This document shows positions 8,370 through 18,033 of a DNA stretch of 64,000 nt, piece by piece; the stretch's first letter is position 1; the number at the start of each line of letters is the position of its first letter. The stretch comes from Prolixibacteraceae bacterium UBA6029. GTDB lineage: Bacteria; Bacteroidota; Bacteroidia; Bacteroidales; Prolixibacteraceae. The notes under the pieces were generated by a model. That model worked only from the letters and a program-made list of their open reading frames with translations. It did not search any database and was not told the DNA's origin. Made by a program: the position numbers and the translations under genes. The DNA lies in contig DIZL01000010.1 of NCBI GenBank assembly GCA_002429385.1, positions 7,657 to 71,656 of the forward strand, read 5' to 3'.

Positions 8370-9941
8370 ATGCTGGATGGAATCAATGTAGCTTTAGTAG
8401 ATTGGTCAAGGGCGCAATTTGCCCTTACGGCCATGTATCATTGGATTTTTGTGCCTTTAACTCTTGGGTTGGGCATACTGGTTGCCATTATGGAAACCTT
8501 GTATGTTAAAACCGGCAATCCGGAGTGGAAACGGATAACCAGATTCTGGATGACCTTATTTGGAATTAACTTTGCCATAGGAGTGGCAACGGGAATTATC
8601 CTTGAATTTGAATTCGGTACGAATTGGTCTAACTATTCCTGGTTTGTGGGCGATATTTTTGGAGCTCCGCTTGCCATTGAAGGTATCCTGGCCTTTTTTA
8701 TGGAGTCAACCTTTATTGCCATCATGTTTTTTGGCTGGAATAAGGTAAGTAAGAGTTTCCATCTTACAGCCACCTGGCTGACAGCTATCGGTGCAAACTT
8801 ATCAGCATTGTGGATTTTGGTTGCCAATGCCTGGATGCAAAAACCTGTAGGAATGGTTTTCAATCCCGACACAGCCCGAATGGAAATGACCAGTTTCTGG
8901 GAGGTTTTGTTTTCTCCTATGGCGGTTCATAAGTTTTTGCACACCACCTCGTCCAGCTTTGTTCTGGCAGCCATTTTTGTAATCGGAATTTCATCCTGGT
9001 ATATTCTAAAAGGCAGAGATATTGTTTTTGCAAGGAAGAGCATAGTCCTTGGGGCTGTTTTTGGCTTTATAGCCATTATTTATACCATATTCACAGGGGA
9101 TAGTTCTGCCCGTGATGTTGCCCATTACCAGCCCATGAAATTTGCAGCCTTCGAAGGTTTATACAATGGCAGCGAAGGCGCCGGATTGGTAGCGCTGGGT
9201 CTGATCTCTCAAAATACTGCTGACCCGACTAATGAGAACCTGAAAGACTTTACGGTGAAGATTGAGATTCCGAATATTCTGTCATACATGGCTTTTTTGA
9301 ATTGGAATGCTTTTGTCCCCGGAATAAACGACTTAATCAAGGGAAACGAAAAATACGGGGTATTGGCGGCAGCCGATAAAATAATTCGTGGAAAAATAGC
9401 CATCGAAAAACTCAAGGCGTTTAAAGAGGCCAAAAAGTCGGGACAAATTGCCAGAGCCGATTCACTGAAAACCGAGATAATGAGTCCTGAATTTCAGAAA
9501 AATTATTTCAGCTATTTTGGTTATGGGTATATTGCCGACGTGAATACACTCATTCCAAGCGTCGCATTTGCTTTCTATAGTTTCCACATCATGGTTGTGC
9601 TGGGAATGTATTTTATCTTCTTTTTCCTGATGGCTTTGTTTTATACAATAAAAGGTAAAATCCATAAAAAGAAGACATTTCTTCGCATAGCAATCTGGAC
9701 TATTCCATTGGCTTACCTGGCCAGTCAGGCTGGATGGGTGTTAACCGAAGTGGGTCGTCAGCCTTGGGTGATTCAGGATTTGATGCCTACCATGGCTGCT
9801 GTTACCAAAATCAGCGTTGGTGCTGTACAGGTAACTTTCTGGCTATTTGCTATTATTTTTACCACCCTGCTTATTGCTGAACTGAAAATCATGATGCGCC
9901 AAATTAAAATCGGACCTAAAACAGAAGGAGGAGCCAAATAA
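8370..9941 (+). CDS. cydA: Cytochrome bd oxidase subunit I
   Basis: 523 residues, the quinol-oxidising subunit of cytochrome bd. His24 in the FALTAMYHWIF segment corresponds to the heme b595 ligand. The conserved GWVLTEVGRQPW block after the Q-loop is present near residue 455. The periplasmic Q-loop (about 290-385) is charged and contains a Lys-rich helix. The enzyme reduces O2 with high affinity and without proton pumping, which suits microaerobic growth. Its stop codon overlaps the cydB start (TAATG), so the two are coupled. Confidence 0.96.
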   Translation: MLDGINVALVDWSRAQFALTAMYHWIFVPLTLGLGILVAIMETLYVKTGNPEWKRITRFWMTLFGINFAIGVATGIILEFEFGTNWSNYSWFVGDIFGAPLAIEGILAFFMESTFIAIMFFGWNKVSKSFHLTATWLTAIGANLSALWILVANAWMQKPVGMVFNPDTARMEMTSFWEVLFSPMAVHKFLHTTSSSFVLAAIFVIGISSWYILKGRDIVFARKSIVLGAVFGFIAIIYTIFTGDSSARDVAHYQPMKFAAFEGLYNGSEGAGLVALGLISQNTADPTNENLKDFTVKIEIPNILSYMAFLNWNAFVPGINDLIKGNEKYGVLAAADKIIRGKIAIEKLKAFKEAKKSGQIARADSLKTEIMSPEFQKNYFSYFGYGYIADVNTLIPSVAFAFYSFHIMVVLGMYFIFFFLMALFYTIKGKIHKKKTFLRIAIWTIPLAYLASQAGWVLTEVGRQPWVIQDLMPTMAAVTKISVGAVQVTFWLFAIIFTTLLIAELKIMMRQIKIGPKTEGGAK

Positions 9942-11071
9942 TGTTTGAATCCCTATCACTTATAAGTTTACAGCAATACTGGTGGCTGATTGTCTCGCTG
10001 CTGGGTGCATTATTCGTTTTCCTGATGTTCGTTCAGGGAGGTGAAACCTTGTTTTTCACCATTGCTAAAACCAAAACGGAGAAATCACTCCTGGTGAATA
10101 CCCTGGGGCGGAAATGGGAATTTACGTTTACCACTCTGGTCACTTTTGGAGGAGCTTTCTTTGCTTCGTTTCCCTTGTTTTATGCCACATCGTTTGGTGG
10201 AGCTTACTGGGTTTGGTTTGCGATCCTAATCTCTTTTGTGATTCAGGCTGTTTCGTATGAGTTTCGGAAAAAACCCGCTAACTTTTTAGGGGCCAAAACC
10301 TTCGAGATATTTCTTTTTATTAATGGCTTGCTTGGACCGGTGCTTGTGGGTACTGCGGTAGGTACATTCTTCAATGGGGCCATGTTTTCGCTCGACGACA
10401 TGAAACATGTAACCTGGGGAACACCATTCCGGGGACTTGAAGCAGTGCTCACATTCCATAATCTGGCACTGGGATTGGCAGTTCTATTTCTGTCGCGTAT
10501 CCTTGGGTTGCTGTATTTTATGAATTCCGTTGACAGTGAACCAATCTTCGAACGATCAAAAAAGCATTTGTTATACAATACCGTTCCATTCTTGGTATTC
10601 TTCCTGTATTTTGTGATTGCTTTGCTCTTTAAAGATGGTTTTGCATACAGATCAGGTACAGGAGAAATCGTCGTCGAATCATATAAATACCTGCACAATC
10701 TACTGGTCATGCCAATTAATACGTTAATGTTTTTGGCTGGAGTAGTTGGAGTTTTATGGGGCATTATTTCGACGCTCCTGAAAGGCGGCACCAAAGGCAT
10801 CTGGTTTGCGGGCGGCGGAACAGTTCTGACTGTTTGGGCTTTGCTGATTCTGGCTGCGTTCAATCACACCAGTTTCTATCCTTCGGTTTTCGATTTGCAG
10901 TCGTCATTAACCATCGAAAATGCTTCATCGAGCCGGTTTACGCTGGTCTCTATGAGCTATGTTTCCTTATTTGTTCCGTTTGTTCTTGGCTACATCTGGT
11001 ATGCCTGGAAATCAATGAACAACAAGAAAATCAGTACAGAAGAACTGGAGCAGGAACATCACGTTTATTGA
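9941..11071 (+). CDS. cydB: Cytochrome bd oxidase subunit II
   Basis: 376 residues with about eight to nine transmembrane helices, the usual length for CydB. The N-terminal pattern YWWLIVSLLGALFVFLMFVQGG is in the position of the conserved Trp/Gly-rich first helix. Subunit II binds no heme in known structures but is required for assembly and stability. It is translationally coupled to cydA. A 45-codon membrane peptide gene and a strong terminator follow. Confidence 0.95.
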   Translation: MFESLSLISLQQYWWLIVSLLGALFVFLMFVQGGETLFFTIAKTKTEKSLLVNTLGRKWEFTFTTLVTFGGAFFASFPLFYATSFGGAYWVWFAILISFVIQAVSYEFRKKPANFLGAKTFEIFLFINGLLGPVLVGTAVGTFFNGAMFSLDDMKHVTWGTPFRGLEAVLTFHNLALGLAVLFLSRILGLLYFMNSVDSEPIFERSKKHLLYNTVPFLVFFLYFVIALLFKDGFAYRSGTGEIVVESYKYLHNLLVMPINTLMFLAGVVGVLWGIISTLLKGGTKGIWFAGGGTVLTVWALLILAAFNHTSFYPSVFDLQSSLTIENASSSRFTLVSMSYVSLFVPFVLGYIWYAWKSMNNKKISTEELEQEHHVY

Positions 11072-11132
11072 AGAAAACGTCATTAGCTAAGTGGAAATTT
11101 TCAATTAGTCAATCATCATTAATAAATCAACT

Positions 11133-11270
11133 ATGTACTGGAGTTCAATATTTTGGTTTTTAAGCTGGCCCGTGGTAGTCATTATCAGTTATCACCTGAT
11201 TAAATTTACCATTCGTAAATACGAACCGATTCTGGAAAAACCTATCAAAAAGGTGATTCATATAAAATAA
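11133..11270 (+). CDS. Small membrane peptide downstream of cydB (CydX-like candidate)
   Basis: An ATG at 11133 opens 45 codons ending at TAA 11268-11270. The peptide begins MYWSSIFWFLSWPVVVII, has one transmembrane helix (about 4-24) and a basic, Lys-rich tail. It starts 61 bases after cydB, before the operon terminator. Proteobacterial cytochrome bd has a single-helix third subunit, CydX (37 residues in E. coli), encoded right after cydB with an aromatic N-terminus. The same size, topology and position make this a candidate analogue. No sequence homology can be claimed from eye inspection. Confidence 0.7.
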   Translation: MYWSSIFWFLSWPVVVIISYHLIKFTIRKYEPILEKPIKKVIHIK

Positions 11271-11284
11271 AGAATAGTCTCCCG

Positions 11285-11320
11285 GGATCCGATCTTTTCA
11301 TAAGATCGGATCCTTATTTT
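11285..11320 (+). terminator. Intrinsic terminator of the cyd operon
   Basis: A perfect 12-base stem (ggatccgatctt at 11285-11296 with aagatcggatcc at 11302-11313), a 5-base loop, then a T-rich run. It begins 14 bases after the small peptide gene, which supports that gene as part of the cyd transcript. Confidence 0.9.
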
Positions 11321-11962
11321 TTGAGTCATATAGACTGAAGCACTTGACAGGATGAGAAAATATTATTTTTCCCGGCAAGTAACACATACCGGTTTCGCCT
11401 TTCCTTTATACAAATACCAATCCTTCAATACTTCCGAATAAAAACTGACCGATACCTCCCTGCGTCTTTAGTCGGATAGCTTTTGTTATCATTCAACATT
11501 CAATCCATATACGCGTAAACCATTCTTAAACGAATTGTAGGGGTTTGGCAGAAGATCCCGGATCCCTTCAGATTGTTAAGGGAGAAATAAATCGCAGTTC
11601 GTCTCAATGATTCAATGACCTTTACTAATTCTCCTTCGGGATAAGAAATGATAGCAGTCAGTACCCTATTCATCTTCCCGATATGAACCCCTGCCAAACG
11701 CCTTTCTATATTTGCATGTTCACAGTTTATTTCAGGTATTTATTTTGTAAGTCAACATACAGAAACCTTACAGAAACCATACTCAAACCATACACAAATC
11801 AAAGAGGGTTCATAGTGCGATCCCTGCCCGTTCCCGGTTCGGTCTGATTTCAATCCTCATGTTCTGCGCTATGTAATATAGAGTTGAATGAAGCTTTAAA
11901 AACAGGCCGGTTAAACTAAATGGAATTCATTTAGTCCAAGGAAAGAATTTAAAACTTTAATT
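11321..11962. other. Intergenic with a short 11-bp phased repeat
   Basis: 642 bases with no gene I can support. At 11760-11803 there are four consecutive 11-mers (cagaaacctta, cagaaaccata, ctcaaaccata, cacaaatcaaa). The upstream stretch 11716-11759 may be a degraded inverted arm, but the match is weak. The 3' part carries the promoter and leader of the Spy-like gene at 11963. Confidence 0.55.
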
Positions 11963-12352
11963 ATGAAAAAATTAGTATTGGTTGTTTTTGTGGCTTTATT
12001 TGCCTTTGGTTCTAGTTTCGCACAACCAGGCGGTGGTGATCCTGCAGCTCGTCTACAGAGAGAACTCGATGGGTTGACTACGGAATTAAGTCTTACAAAA
12101 GATCAGTTAGCAAAAGTTACTACTATTGTTACCGATGCACAGAAAAAACAGTCAGAAGCATATGCAAAAATGCGTGAAGCCGGTGGTACGATGGACCGTA
12201 CCAAAATGCGTGAAGAACGCACTAAAATGCAGGCTGAAACTGACAAACAAATTAAGGCAGTTATAACTCCTGAACAAGGCGTTAAACTTGATGCTTTTCG
12301 TAAAAAACAAGCTGAAGAACGTGCCAAACGTATGCAGGGACAGGGTCAGTAA
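11963..12352 (+). CDS. Spy/CpxP-like periplasmic protein
   Basis: 129 residues. A signal peptide (about 1-20, ending at FAQ) is followed by a Gln/Lys/Arg-rich, wholly helical domain. The pattern LSLTKDQLAKVTTIV at about 42-56 and the later ITPEQGVKLDAF resemble the two LTxxQ motifs of the Spy/CpxP fold. Such proteins act as periplasmic chaperones or metal/stress sensors. It is monocistronic, followed by a bidirectional terminator shared with the nuo operon. Confidence 0.75.
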   Translation: MKKLVLVVFVALFAFGSSFAQPGGGDPAARLQRELDGLTTELSLTKDQLAKVTTIVTDAQKKQSEAYAKMREAGGTMDRTKMREERTKMQAETDKQIKAVITPEQGVKLDAFRKKQAEERAKRMQGQGQ

Positions 12353-12380
12353 GAAGATTAATACATTTCAATTTTGAAAA

Positions 12381-12417
12381 AACCTTTCTGATTACAAATC
12401 CAGGAAGGTTTTTTTTA
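12381..12417. terminator. Bidirectional terminator between spy-like gene and nuoN
   Basis: A 10-base stem (aacctttctg with caggaaggtt, one G-T pair) and 10-base loop. It is followed by T8 on the plus strand, and on the minus strand by a run of six T. It lies between two convergent genes: 28 bases after the Spy-like gene and 1 base after nuoN. Confidence 0.85.
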
Positions 12418-12418
12418 T

Positions 12419-13792
12419 TTATATGGGTAATTTCCAAACGAATATCCCAAGTATAACAACCGCGACACCGCAAACGATAATAAGCGCTGCATTGAGTTTG
12501 CTGACAATTATAACACTCGGTTGCTCACGTTCGGTAAACACTTCACGAACGACATTGAAATAGTAATAAATGCCGATTATTGCCATTAGAATGGCGAATA
12601 TGGAAGTCCAAAGTATTCCCTGGCTGATGGATAACACAAAGACCTGGTATTTGGCCATAAATCCTGAAGTTGGTGGAATTCCTGCCAGGGACATCAGTAA
12701 TATGGTCATGAAGACCGCGATCCAGGGCTTGGTTTTGAACAGGCCTCTGAAAATGAAGAGTTCTTCATGTCTTTCAGATGCTCGTTTCATCAAAATGAAT
12801 ATAATAAATATTGGGACGGTTGCCAGCGAATAAACGAAAGTGTAATACAACAATACGGCAGCTGATGAACCATGCTGTGAAAGCATGGCCAGCATGATAA
12901 AACCGCTGTGTGAAATAGAAGAATAGGCAAGCAGTCGTTTGAAGTTTGTTTGCTTCAGGGCTCCCAGGTTACCAACAAACAAAGTAAGAGCGGTCATCAC
13001 CCAAAGTGCTTTTTCAAGAGGAATGGGTAATGGAAGTAATCCCATATTCAATAATCGGTAAAAAGCAGCAAAACCAGCGGTCTTTACCACCGTTGACATA
13101 AATGCAGTAACAAGGGTAGGAGCTCCTTCATACACATCGGGACTCCAGAAATGAAAGGGTGCTGCGGCTACCTTAAAGGCGACGCCAATCAGGATAAAAA
13201 GCAATCCAACCAAAAGCATGGGAGGCAGGTGCCCATTAAATTGAGCAATAAAAGTCTTGATCTCAGGCAGGTAAAAGGTGGCCGAAGCCCCGTAAACAAG
13301 TGCAATTCCGAAAAGGAAAATAGCTGTGGCAAACGAACCAAGCATGAAATACTTGAATGAAGCTTCATTTGACCGGTAAGAATATTTCTTTCCCCCGGCA
13401 AGCACATACAGCGGGATGGATAAAATTTCGATTCCCAGAAACAGCATAATGAGGTTTGAAAATGAGGTCATCAGGAAAGCTCCGGCAAGTGCAAAAATCA
13501 TCAAGGCGTATTGCTCAGCAACATGAAGCTTCATATCTTCATAATAGTCAATACCAAAGATGAAAATCAGGATGGTAATAATAATCATGGAAATATTGAA
13601 GGCGATCGAGAAGTTATCGAACAGAATCATGTTATGAAAATACATGGAGCCAAGTCCCCAGTCCTGAAATGAAAGGTATAATGAGACCAGAAGCCCCGCA
13701 ATTGCGACAGGCGCCAGAATGGTCTTGTTTTTTATAAATCCCAGATACAAGACCAGTATTCCCAGAACGATTGTAAATATTAATGCAGTCAT
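12419..13792 (-). CDS. nuoN: NADH-quinone oxidoreductase subunit N
   Basis: 457 residues with about 14 transmembrane helices, an antiporter-like proton-pumping subunit of complex I. The TM5 glutamate lies in FLGIEILSIPLYVLAGGKK (about 117-135), and the TM7-8 block AAAPFHFWSPDVYEGAPT (about 211-228) is the hallmark of NuoN. It is the last gene of the nuo operon, 36 bases after nuoM. Confidence 0.96.
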   Translation of the reverse strand: MTALIFTIVLGILVLYLGFIKNKTILAPVAIAGLLVSLYLSFQDWGLGSMYFHNMILFDNFSIAFNISMIIITILIFIFGIDYYEDMKLHVAEQYALMIFALAGAFLMTSFSNLIMLFLGIEILSIPLYVLAGGKKYSYRSNEASFKYFMLGSFATAIFLFGIALVYGASATFYLPEIKTFIAQFNGHLPPMLLVGLLFILIGVAFKVAAAPFHFWSPDVYEGAPTLVTAFMSTVVKTAGFAAFYRLLNMGLLPLPIPLEKALWVMTALTLFVGNLGALKQTNFKRLLAYSSISHSGFIMLAMLSQHGSSAAVLLYYTFVYSLATVPIFIIFILMKRASERHEELFIFRGLFKTKPWIAVFMTILLMSLAGIPPTSGFMAKYQVFVLSISQGILWTSIFAILMAIIGIYYYFNVVREVFTEREQPSVIIVSKLNAALIIVCGVAVVILGIFVWKLPI

Positions 13793-13828
13793 TTGCTTTC
13801 AGTAATCAGGTTATTTCTAAAATACGGT

Positions 13829-15292
13829 TCAATGTGCAAGGGCTGAAACTGCTTCCGCAACAGGTTTTATCAGATTCTGTGTTGCATGTATAGATTGGTC
13901 GAACAAATTAAATATTGGCTGCGGGTATATACCCAGACCAATGATTACAACAATCAATGGAATCAGAATCAGGTAATCGAGCGCACGAATATCGGTTATC
14001 TTGTTAAAAACCGACTTCTGCACTCCAAGCATGGCACGCTGATAAGCATACAGCATGTAGATTGCTCCAAGGATCATGGTAAGTCCGCCAATGGCAGCAA
14101 ACCATATAGATTGTTGAAAAAGTCCTGTAATCATCAGAAATTCTCCTATAAAGCCAGCCGTCAGCGGCAGCGCTATTGATCCTAAAACGACGATCAGCAG
14201 AAGCAGTGCCATTTTTGGGGCCTGTAGTTTTAGTCCTCCCAGTTGAGGTAATTCGATCGTCCCTGTCTTTTCCTTAATCAGGCTTGCAATGTAAAAAAGT
14301 GCAGCAATGGTTACTCCATGACTGATGGTCTGAATAAGAAGTCCCTGTAATGCATAGGTGTTCAGTACAAACATAGCAGCGACCATAAGGGAGATATGCG
14401 CCATTGAGGAAAAAGCAATCAGCATTTTCAGGTTAGTCTTTCGGAAGGCGATTAAAGAAGCATAGATTACTCCAATCAAACTCAGTACAATCACCGTATT
14501 CTGCCAATATAATACTCCCTGTGGAATCACCGGGAATAGAAACCGTAGTGCTCCGTAAATACCCATTTTGGTCATCACCCCTGCAAGGATCATCACTCCC
14601 TGGGTTGAGGCCATATTATACGTTGGTGGCTGCCAGGTGTGAAACGGAAATACGGGCATCTTTATGGCAAAGGCAATAAACAGTATCCAGAAGAGCCAGA
14701 TTTGTGTGGTTGCCGGTATGTTTAGTTTGTTGAATGCTGCAAAATCAGTTGTATGCGGTACTGGTGTCAGTTGATAAAGATAAATGATGCCAAACAACAG
14801 TAACAGACTCCCGGTCAGGGTGTATATAAAGAATTTGAACGTGATTGTTTTTCTACCGTCGCCTCCCCAGATGAGCAGGATAAAATAGACAGGAATCAGC
14901 GACAGTTCCCAGAATACGTAAAAGAGAAAAGCATTCTGCGCCAAGAAAACTCCCAATAAGGCCGATTGTGTAAACAGGATCAGGAAATTAAGTATATGAA
15001 CGTTTCGCTGTTCACGGTTAAATCCGGCAAGCAGGATGAATGGGAAAAGAAGGTTGGTAAGCAAAATCATGATCATGCTTATTCCATCGAATCCCAGTGA
15101 GAAATTAATCCCGAGAAAACTTATCCATTCTACAGCGTATGCAGCAGAAGGCGATAAAACCAAAGATAAGGTGATAAGCAAATTAATTACAGAAGCTGCC
15201 AGTGCCATGGGACGCACGACTGACGCACTTCGGAATGGTAGCAGAAACAGGCCTGTAAGTATCGGCAGAAAAAGAATAATCAGTAGTATCAT
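13829..15292 (-). CDS. nuoM: NADH-quinone oxidoreductase subunit M
   Basis: 487 residues, an antiporter-like complex I subunit. The pumping glutamate is in FYVFWELSLIPVYFILL (about 128-144), and the KMPVFPFHTWQPPTYNMAST segment (about 212-231) gives the conserved Lys and the discontinuous helix. It follows nuoL by 4 bases. Confidence 0.96.
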   Translation of the reverse strand: MILLIILFLPILTGLFLLPFRSASVVRPMALAASVINLLITLSLVLSPSAAYAVEWISFLGINFSLGFDGISMIMILLTNLLFPFILLAGFNREQRNVHILNFLILFTQSALLGVFLAQNAFLFYVFWELSLIPVYFILLIWGGDGRKTITFKFFIYTLTGSLLLLFGIIYLYQLTPVPHTTDFAAFNKLNIPATTQIWLFWILFIAFAIKMPVFPFHTWQPPTYNMASTQGVMILAGVMTKMGIYGALRFLFPVIPQGVLYWQNTVIVLSLIGVIYASLIAFRKTNLKMLIAFSSMAHISLMVAAMFVLNTYALQGLLIQTISHGVTIAALFYIASLIKEKTGTIELPQLGGLKLQAPKMALLLLIVVLGSIALPLTAGFIGEFLMITGLFQQSIWFAAIGGLTMILGAIYMLYAYQRAMLGVQKSVFNKITDIRALDYLILIPLIVVIIGLGIYPQPIFNLFDQSIHATQNLIKPVAEAVSALAH

Positions 15293-15296
15293 GGGC

Positions 15297-17198
15297 TCAG
15301 ATTGTCAGGATAAATACGATGAATAATAAAATACCTGCTACCATAGCAAAGAAGTAAAAGCTCATATTTCCCCGCTGCAGTTTACGCGTCAGGATACCAA
15401 TTCTTGATGTTGCCTCTCCGATTCCATCAACAATTGGATTCAAAACTTTAGTTTCAACTTTATTGAAGAGGAAATTGGAGAATGAACTGTACGGCTTTTC
15501 AACGAGGATCATGTAAGTTTTGTCAATATAGAACTTGTTGACTACAATCCTGCTCCAGATTGACATTGGCTCACCATCTCGTGCCGGGAGATTTGCTTTC
15601 CTGACATAGGTTCGATAGGCAATACCGATTACAAGGATTAAAAGAACCAATGATAGAATTATTAATTCTATTTCAGTAGTTGAACTAATTTCTTCGGAAA
15701 CCTTGGAAGATACTGCACTTTGAAGGAAATTACTGAAGCTCAGATTTCCTCCAAACAACGATGGAATATTAAGGAATCCACCAAATACAGACAGAACCCC
15801 CAATATAATCAACGGAATGGTCATCACTTTGGGAGATTCATGCGGATGAGCACCAGCCAGACGTTGTTCTCCGAAAAATACCAGATAAAACAGGCGGAAC
15901 ATATAGAAACAGGTCAGCAATGCGCCTCCAAGCGCCAGGAAGTAAAGAATTACATTGTGTTCAAATGCCTTGCTGAGAATCATATCTTTGCTGAAGAAAC
16001 CCGAAAACGGGGGAATCCCACTAATTGCAAGTGTTGCAGCCAGAAAAGTGAAATAGGTAATAGGCATCTTCTTTCTCAATCCACCCATCTTGCGAATATC
16101 CTGCTCACCGCCCATTGCATGAATGATACTGCCGGCTCCAAGGAACAGAAGTGCCTTGAAAAAAGCATGTGTGGTCAGATGAAATACTGCTGATGAATAT
16201 GCGCCCAGCCCTAATGCAAGGAACATATACCCCAGTTGAGATACGGTAGAATAGGCAAGCACTTTTTTAATGTCGTTCTGCCTTAATCCAATAATGGCAG
16301 CCACGATAGCAGTTGTCAGGCCAATAGCTGTAATCACATTGAGTGTTATCGGGGCGAGGTTATAAAGAATGCTTGAACGTGCAATCATGTATATCCCGGC
16401 CGTTACCATGGTAGCTGCATGTATCAGGGCTGAAACCGGTGTAGGTCCGGCCATTGCATCAGGCAGCCAGGTGTAAAGCGGTATCTGTGCACTTTTTCCC
16501 ACAGCCCCAACCAAAAGCAGAAGTGTAATCAGTGTAATTATCGGCCCTCCTGCATGCATTAGGGAGGCCTGGGCAAATATCTCTGAAAATGAAACTGACT
16601 TAAAGGTAAAGAATAGCAGGATGATACCAAGGATAAAACCCAGATCACCAATACGGTTCATGATGAATGCTTTCCTGGCTGCATAATTAAAGGCCGGATT
16701 CTTGAACCAAAATCCTATCAGCAAATAAGAGCATAGTCCGACGCCTTCCCAGCCAATGAACAGCACAAGGTAATTGGCACCCATTACGAGCAGCAACATG
16801 CTGAAAGTAAATAGATTCATCTGTGCGAAAAAGGAATTCACACGTTCATCGTCGTGCATGTATCCGATAGAATAAACATGAATGAGCGATCCTACACCAG
16901 TCACAACAAGCATCATGGTCAGCGACAAATGATCGATCAGGAAAGCAAAAGGGATATTCATATTCCCGACAGCAATCCAGTTGAACAGGGTTATCGTGGC
17001 TGAATCCTGTCCTGAACTCCTTAGCAAATAAAACAAGACGACAGATATAATGAATGAGAAAAAAATCATCGCACTGGCAATGATCCCACCCTGATTGTGT
17101 TTAAGGCGCTTTCCTGCAAGTCCGGTAATCAGGAACCCCATCAAAGGAAAAGCCGGAACAAGATAGGCCAGGTTTATATTAGGAATCGTTCCTACCAT
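15297..17198 (-). CDS. nuoL: NADH-quinone oxidoreductase subunit L
   Basis: 633 residues, the most distal antiporter-like subunit. The glutamate-containing motif is FIGWEGVGLCSYLLIGFWF (about 146-164), and KSAQIPLYTWLPDAMAGPTP (about 234-253) is the NuoL signature. The C-terminal amphipathic lateral helix region is present, which explains the length over NuoM and NuoN. Its start overlaps nuoK by seven bases. Confidence 0.97.
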   Translation of the reverse strand: MVGTIPNINLAYLVPAFPLMGFLITGLAGKRLKHNQGGIIASAMIFFSFIISVVLFYLLRSSGQDSATITLFNWIAVGNMNIPFAFLIDHLSLTMMLVVTGVGSLIHVYSIGYMHDDERVNSFFAQMNLFTFSMLLLVMGANYLVLFIGWEGVGLCSYLLIGFWFKNPAFNYAARKAFIMNRIGDLGFILGIILLFFTFKSVSFSEIFAQASLMHAGGPIITLITLLLLVGAVGKSAQIPLYTWLPDAMAGPTPVSALIHAATMVTAGIYMIARSSILYNLAPITLNVITAIGLTTAIVAAIIGLRQNDIKKVLAYSTVSQLGYMFLALGLGAYSSAVFHLTTHAFFKALLFLGAGSIIHAMGGEQDIRKMGGLRKKMPITYFTFLAATLAISGIPPFSGFFSKDMILSKAFEHNVILYFLALGGALLTCFYMFRLFYLVFFGEQRLAGAHPHESPKVMTIPLIILGVLSVFGGFLNIPSLFGGNLSFSNFLQSAVSSKVSEEISSTTEIELIILSLVLLILVIGIAYRTYVRKANLPARDGEPMSIWSRIVVNKFYIDKTYMILVEKPYSSFSNFLFNKVETKVLNPIVDGIGEATSRIGILTRKLQRGNMSFYFFAMVAGILLFIVFILTI

Positions 17199-17521
17199 TT
17201 TAAACGGTTCAAAAGGTTAATATCCACCGAATCAACATTCCGCTTCATCATTACCAATATTGAGAGGCCAACAGCAACTTCAGCTGCAGCGACTATCATG
17301 ATAAAGAACACAAATACCTGTCCTGAAGGATCAGAATGGTACGCAGCAAAAGCCGTAACCAACAGGTTGACCGAGTTAAACATCAGTTCGATACACATCA
17401 GGATAATGATCGTGTTTCGACGGAATAAAACTCCCATCAGTCCTATGCTGAAAAGCGCAACACTTAATAGAATATAGTGTTCCAGTGGGATAAGCTGTAT
17501 GGCAGAAGAAATGTCCTTCAT
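17192..17521 (-). CDS. nuoK: NADH-quinone oxidoreductase subunit K
   Basis: 109 residues with three transmembrane helices. The two conserved membrane glutamates are visible in the block MCIELMFNSVNLLVTAFA (about 41-58) and in the following AAAEVAVGLSILV. It overlaps nuoL and is overlapped by nuoJ (four bases), so J, K and L are translationally coupled. Confidence 0.96.
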   Translation of the reverse strand: MKDISSAIQLIPLEHYILLSVALFSIGLMGVLFRRNTIIILMCIELMFNSVNLLVTAFAAYHSDPSGQVFVFFIMIVAAAEVAVGLSILVMMKRNVDSVDINLLNRLKW

Positions 17522-18027
17522 GATTTAAAGTTTTTTACTTCGTCTTTCTTCCCGAACATGACAGCACCAATCATAGCGGAAATAAACAATACGGATGAGA
17601 TTTCAAATGGCAGAAGGAATTCATGAAACAAGGTTTTCCCTACTTCGGAAACCAATCCTACAGTTCCTGAAAATGGGTACCTTGGATGGATTTCAATCAC
17701 CTGCCGTGTGGCTGCAACCATTACCAGGAAGAATATTCCCCCCGTAATTACTGCCGAGATTCGAGTTACTTTCGATTTTCGTACGATAATTTCCTTGTTC
17801 AGGTTCAGTAGCATAATTACAAACAGGAACAATACCATAATAGCGCCAGTATAAACTATGACGTGAACAACTGCCAGAAATTGAGCGTTCAGAAGGATAT
17901 ACTGGCCTGCCATGCCGATAAAGCAGATAATCAGGTAAATCACACTGTCAACTGGATTCTTGGAGAATACAACGAACAATGCGCTGATGATCATGATGGC
18001 CGAAAGCATGTAAAATAAGAATGCCAT
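17518..18027 (-). CDS. nuoJ: NADH-quinone oxidoreductase subunit J
   Basis: 169 residues with five transmembrane helices. The third helix with the conserved Tyr/Gly (HVIVYTGAIMVLFLFVIMLL, about 55-74) contains the pi-bulge region involved in coupling. It lies 6 bases after nuoI and overlaps nuoK by four bases. Confidence 0.95.
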   Translation of the reverse strand: MAFLFYMLSAIMIISALFVVFSKNPVDSVIYLIICFIGMAGQYILLNAQFLAVVHVIVYTGAIMVLFLFVIMLLNLNKEIIVRKSKVTRISAVITGGIFFLVMVAATRQVIEIHPRYPFSGTVGLVSEVGKTLFHEFLLPFEISSVLFISAMIGAVMFGKKDEVKNFKS

Positions 18028-18033
18028 ATGTTT

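Noticed and set aside
11500..11697. 65-codon ORF on the minus strand
   Set aside because: No family similarity and lies in an otherwise non-coding gap; likely chance.
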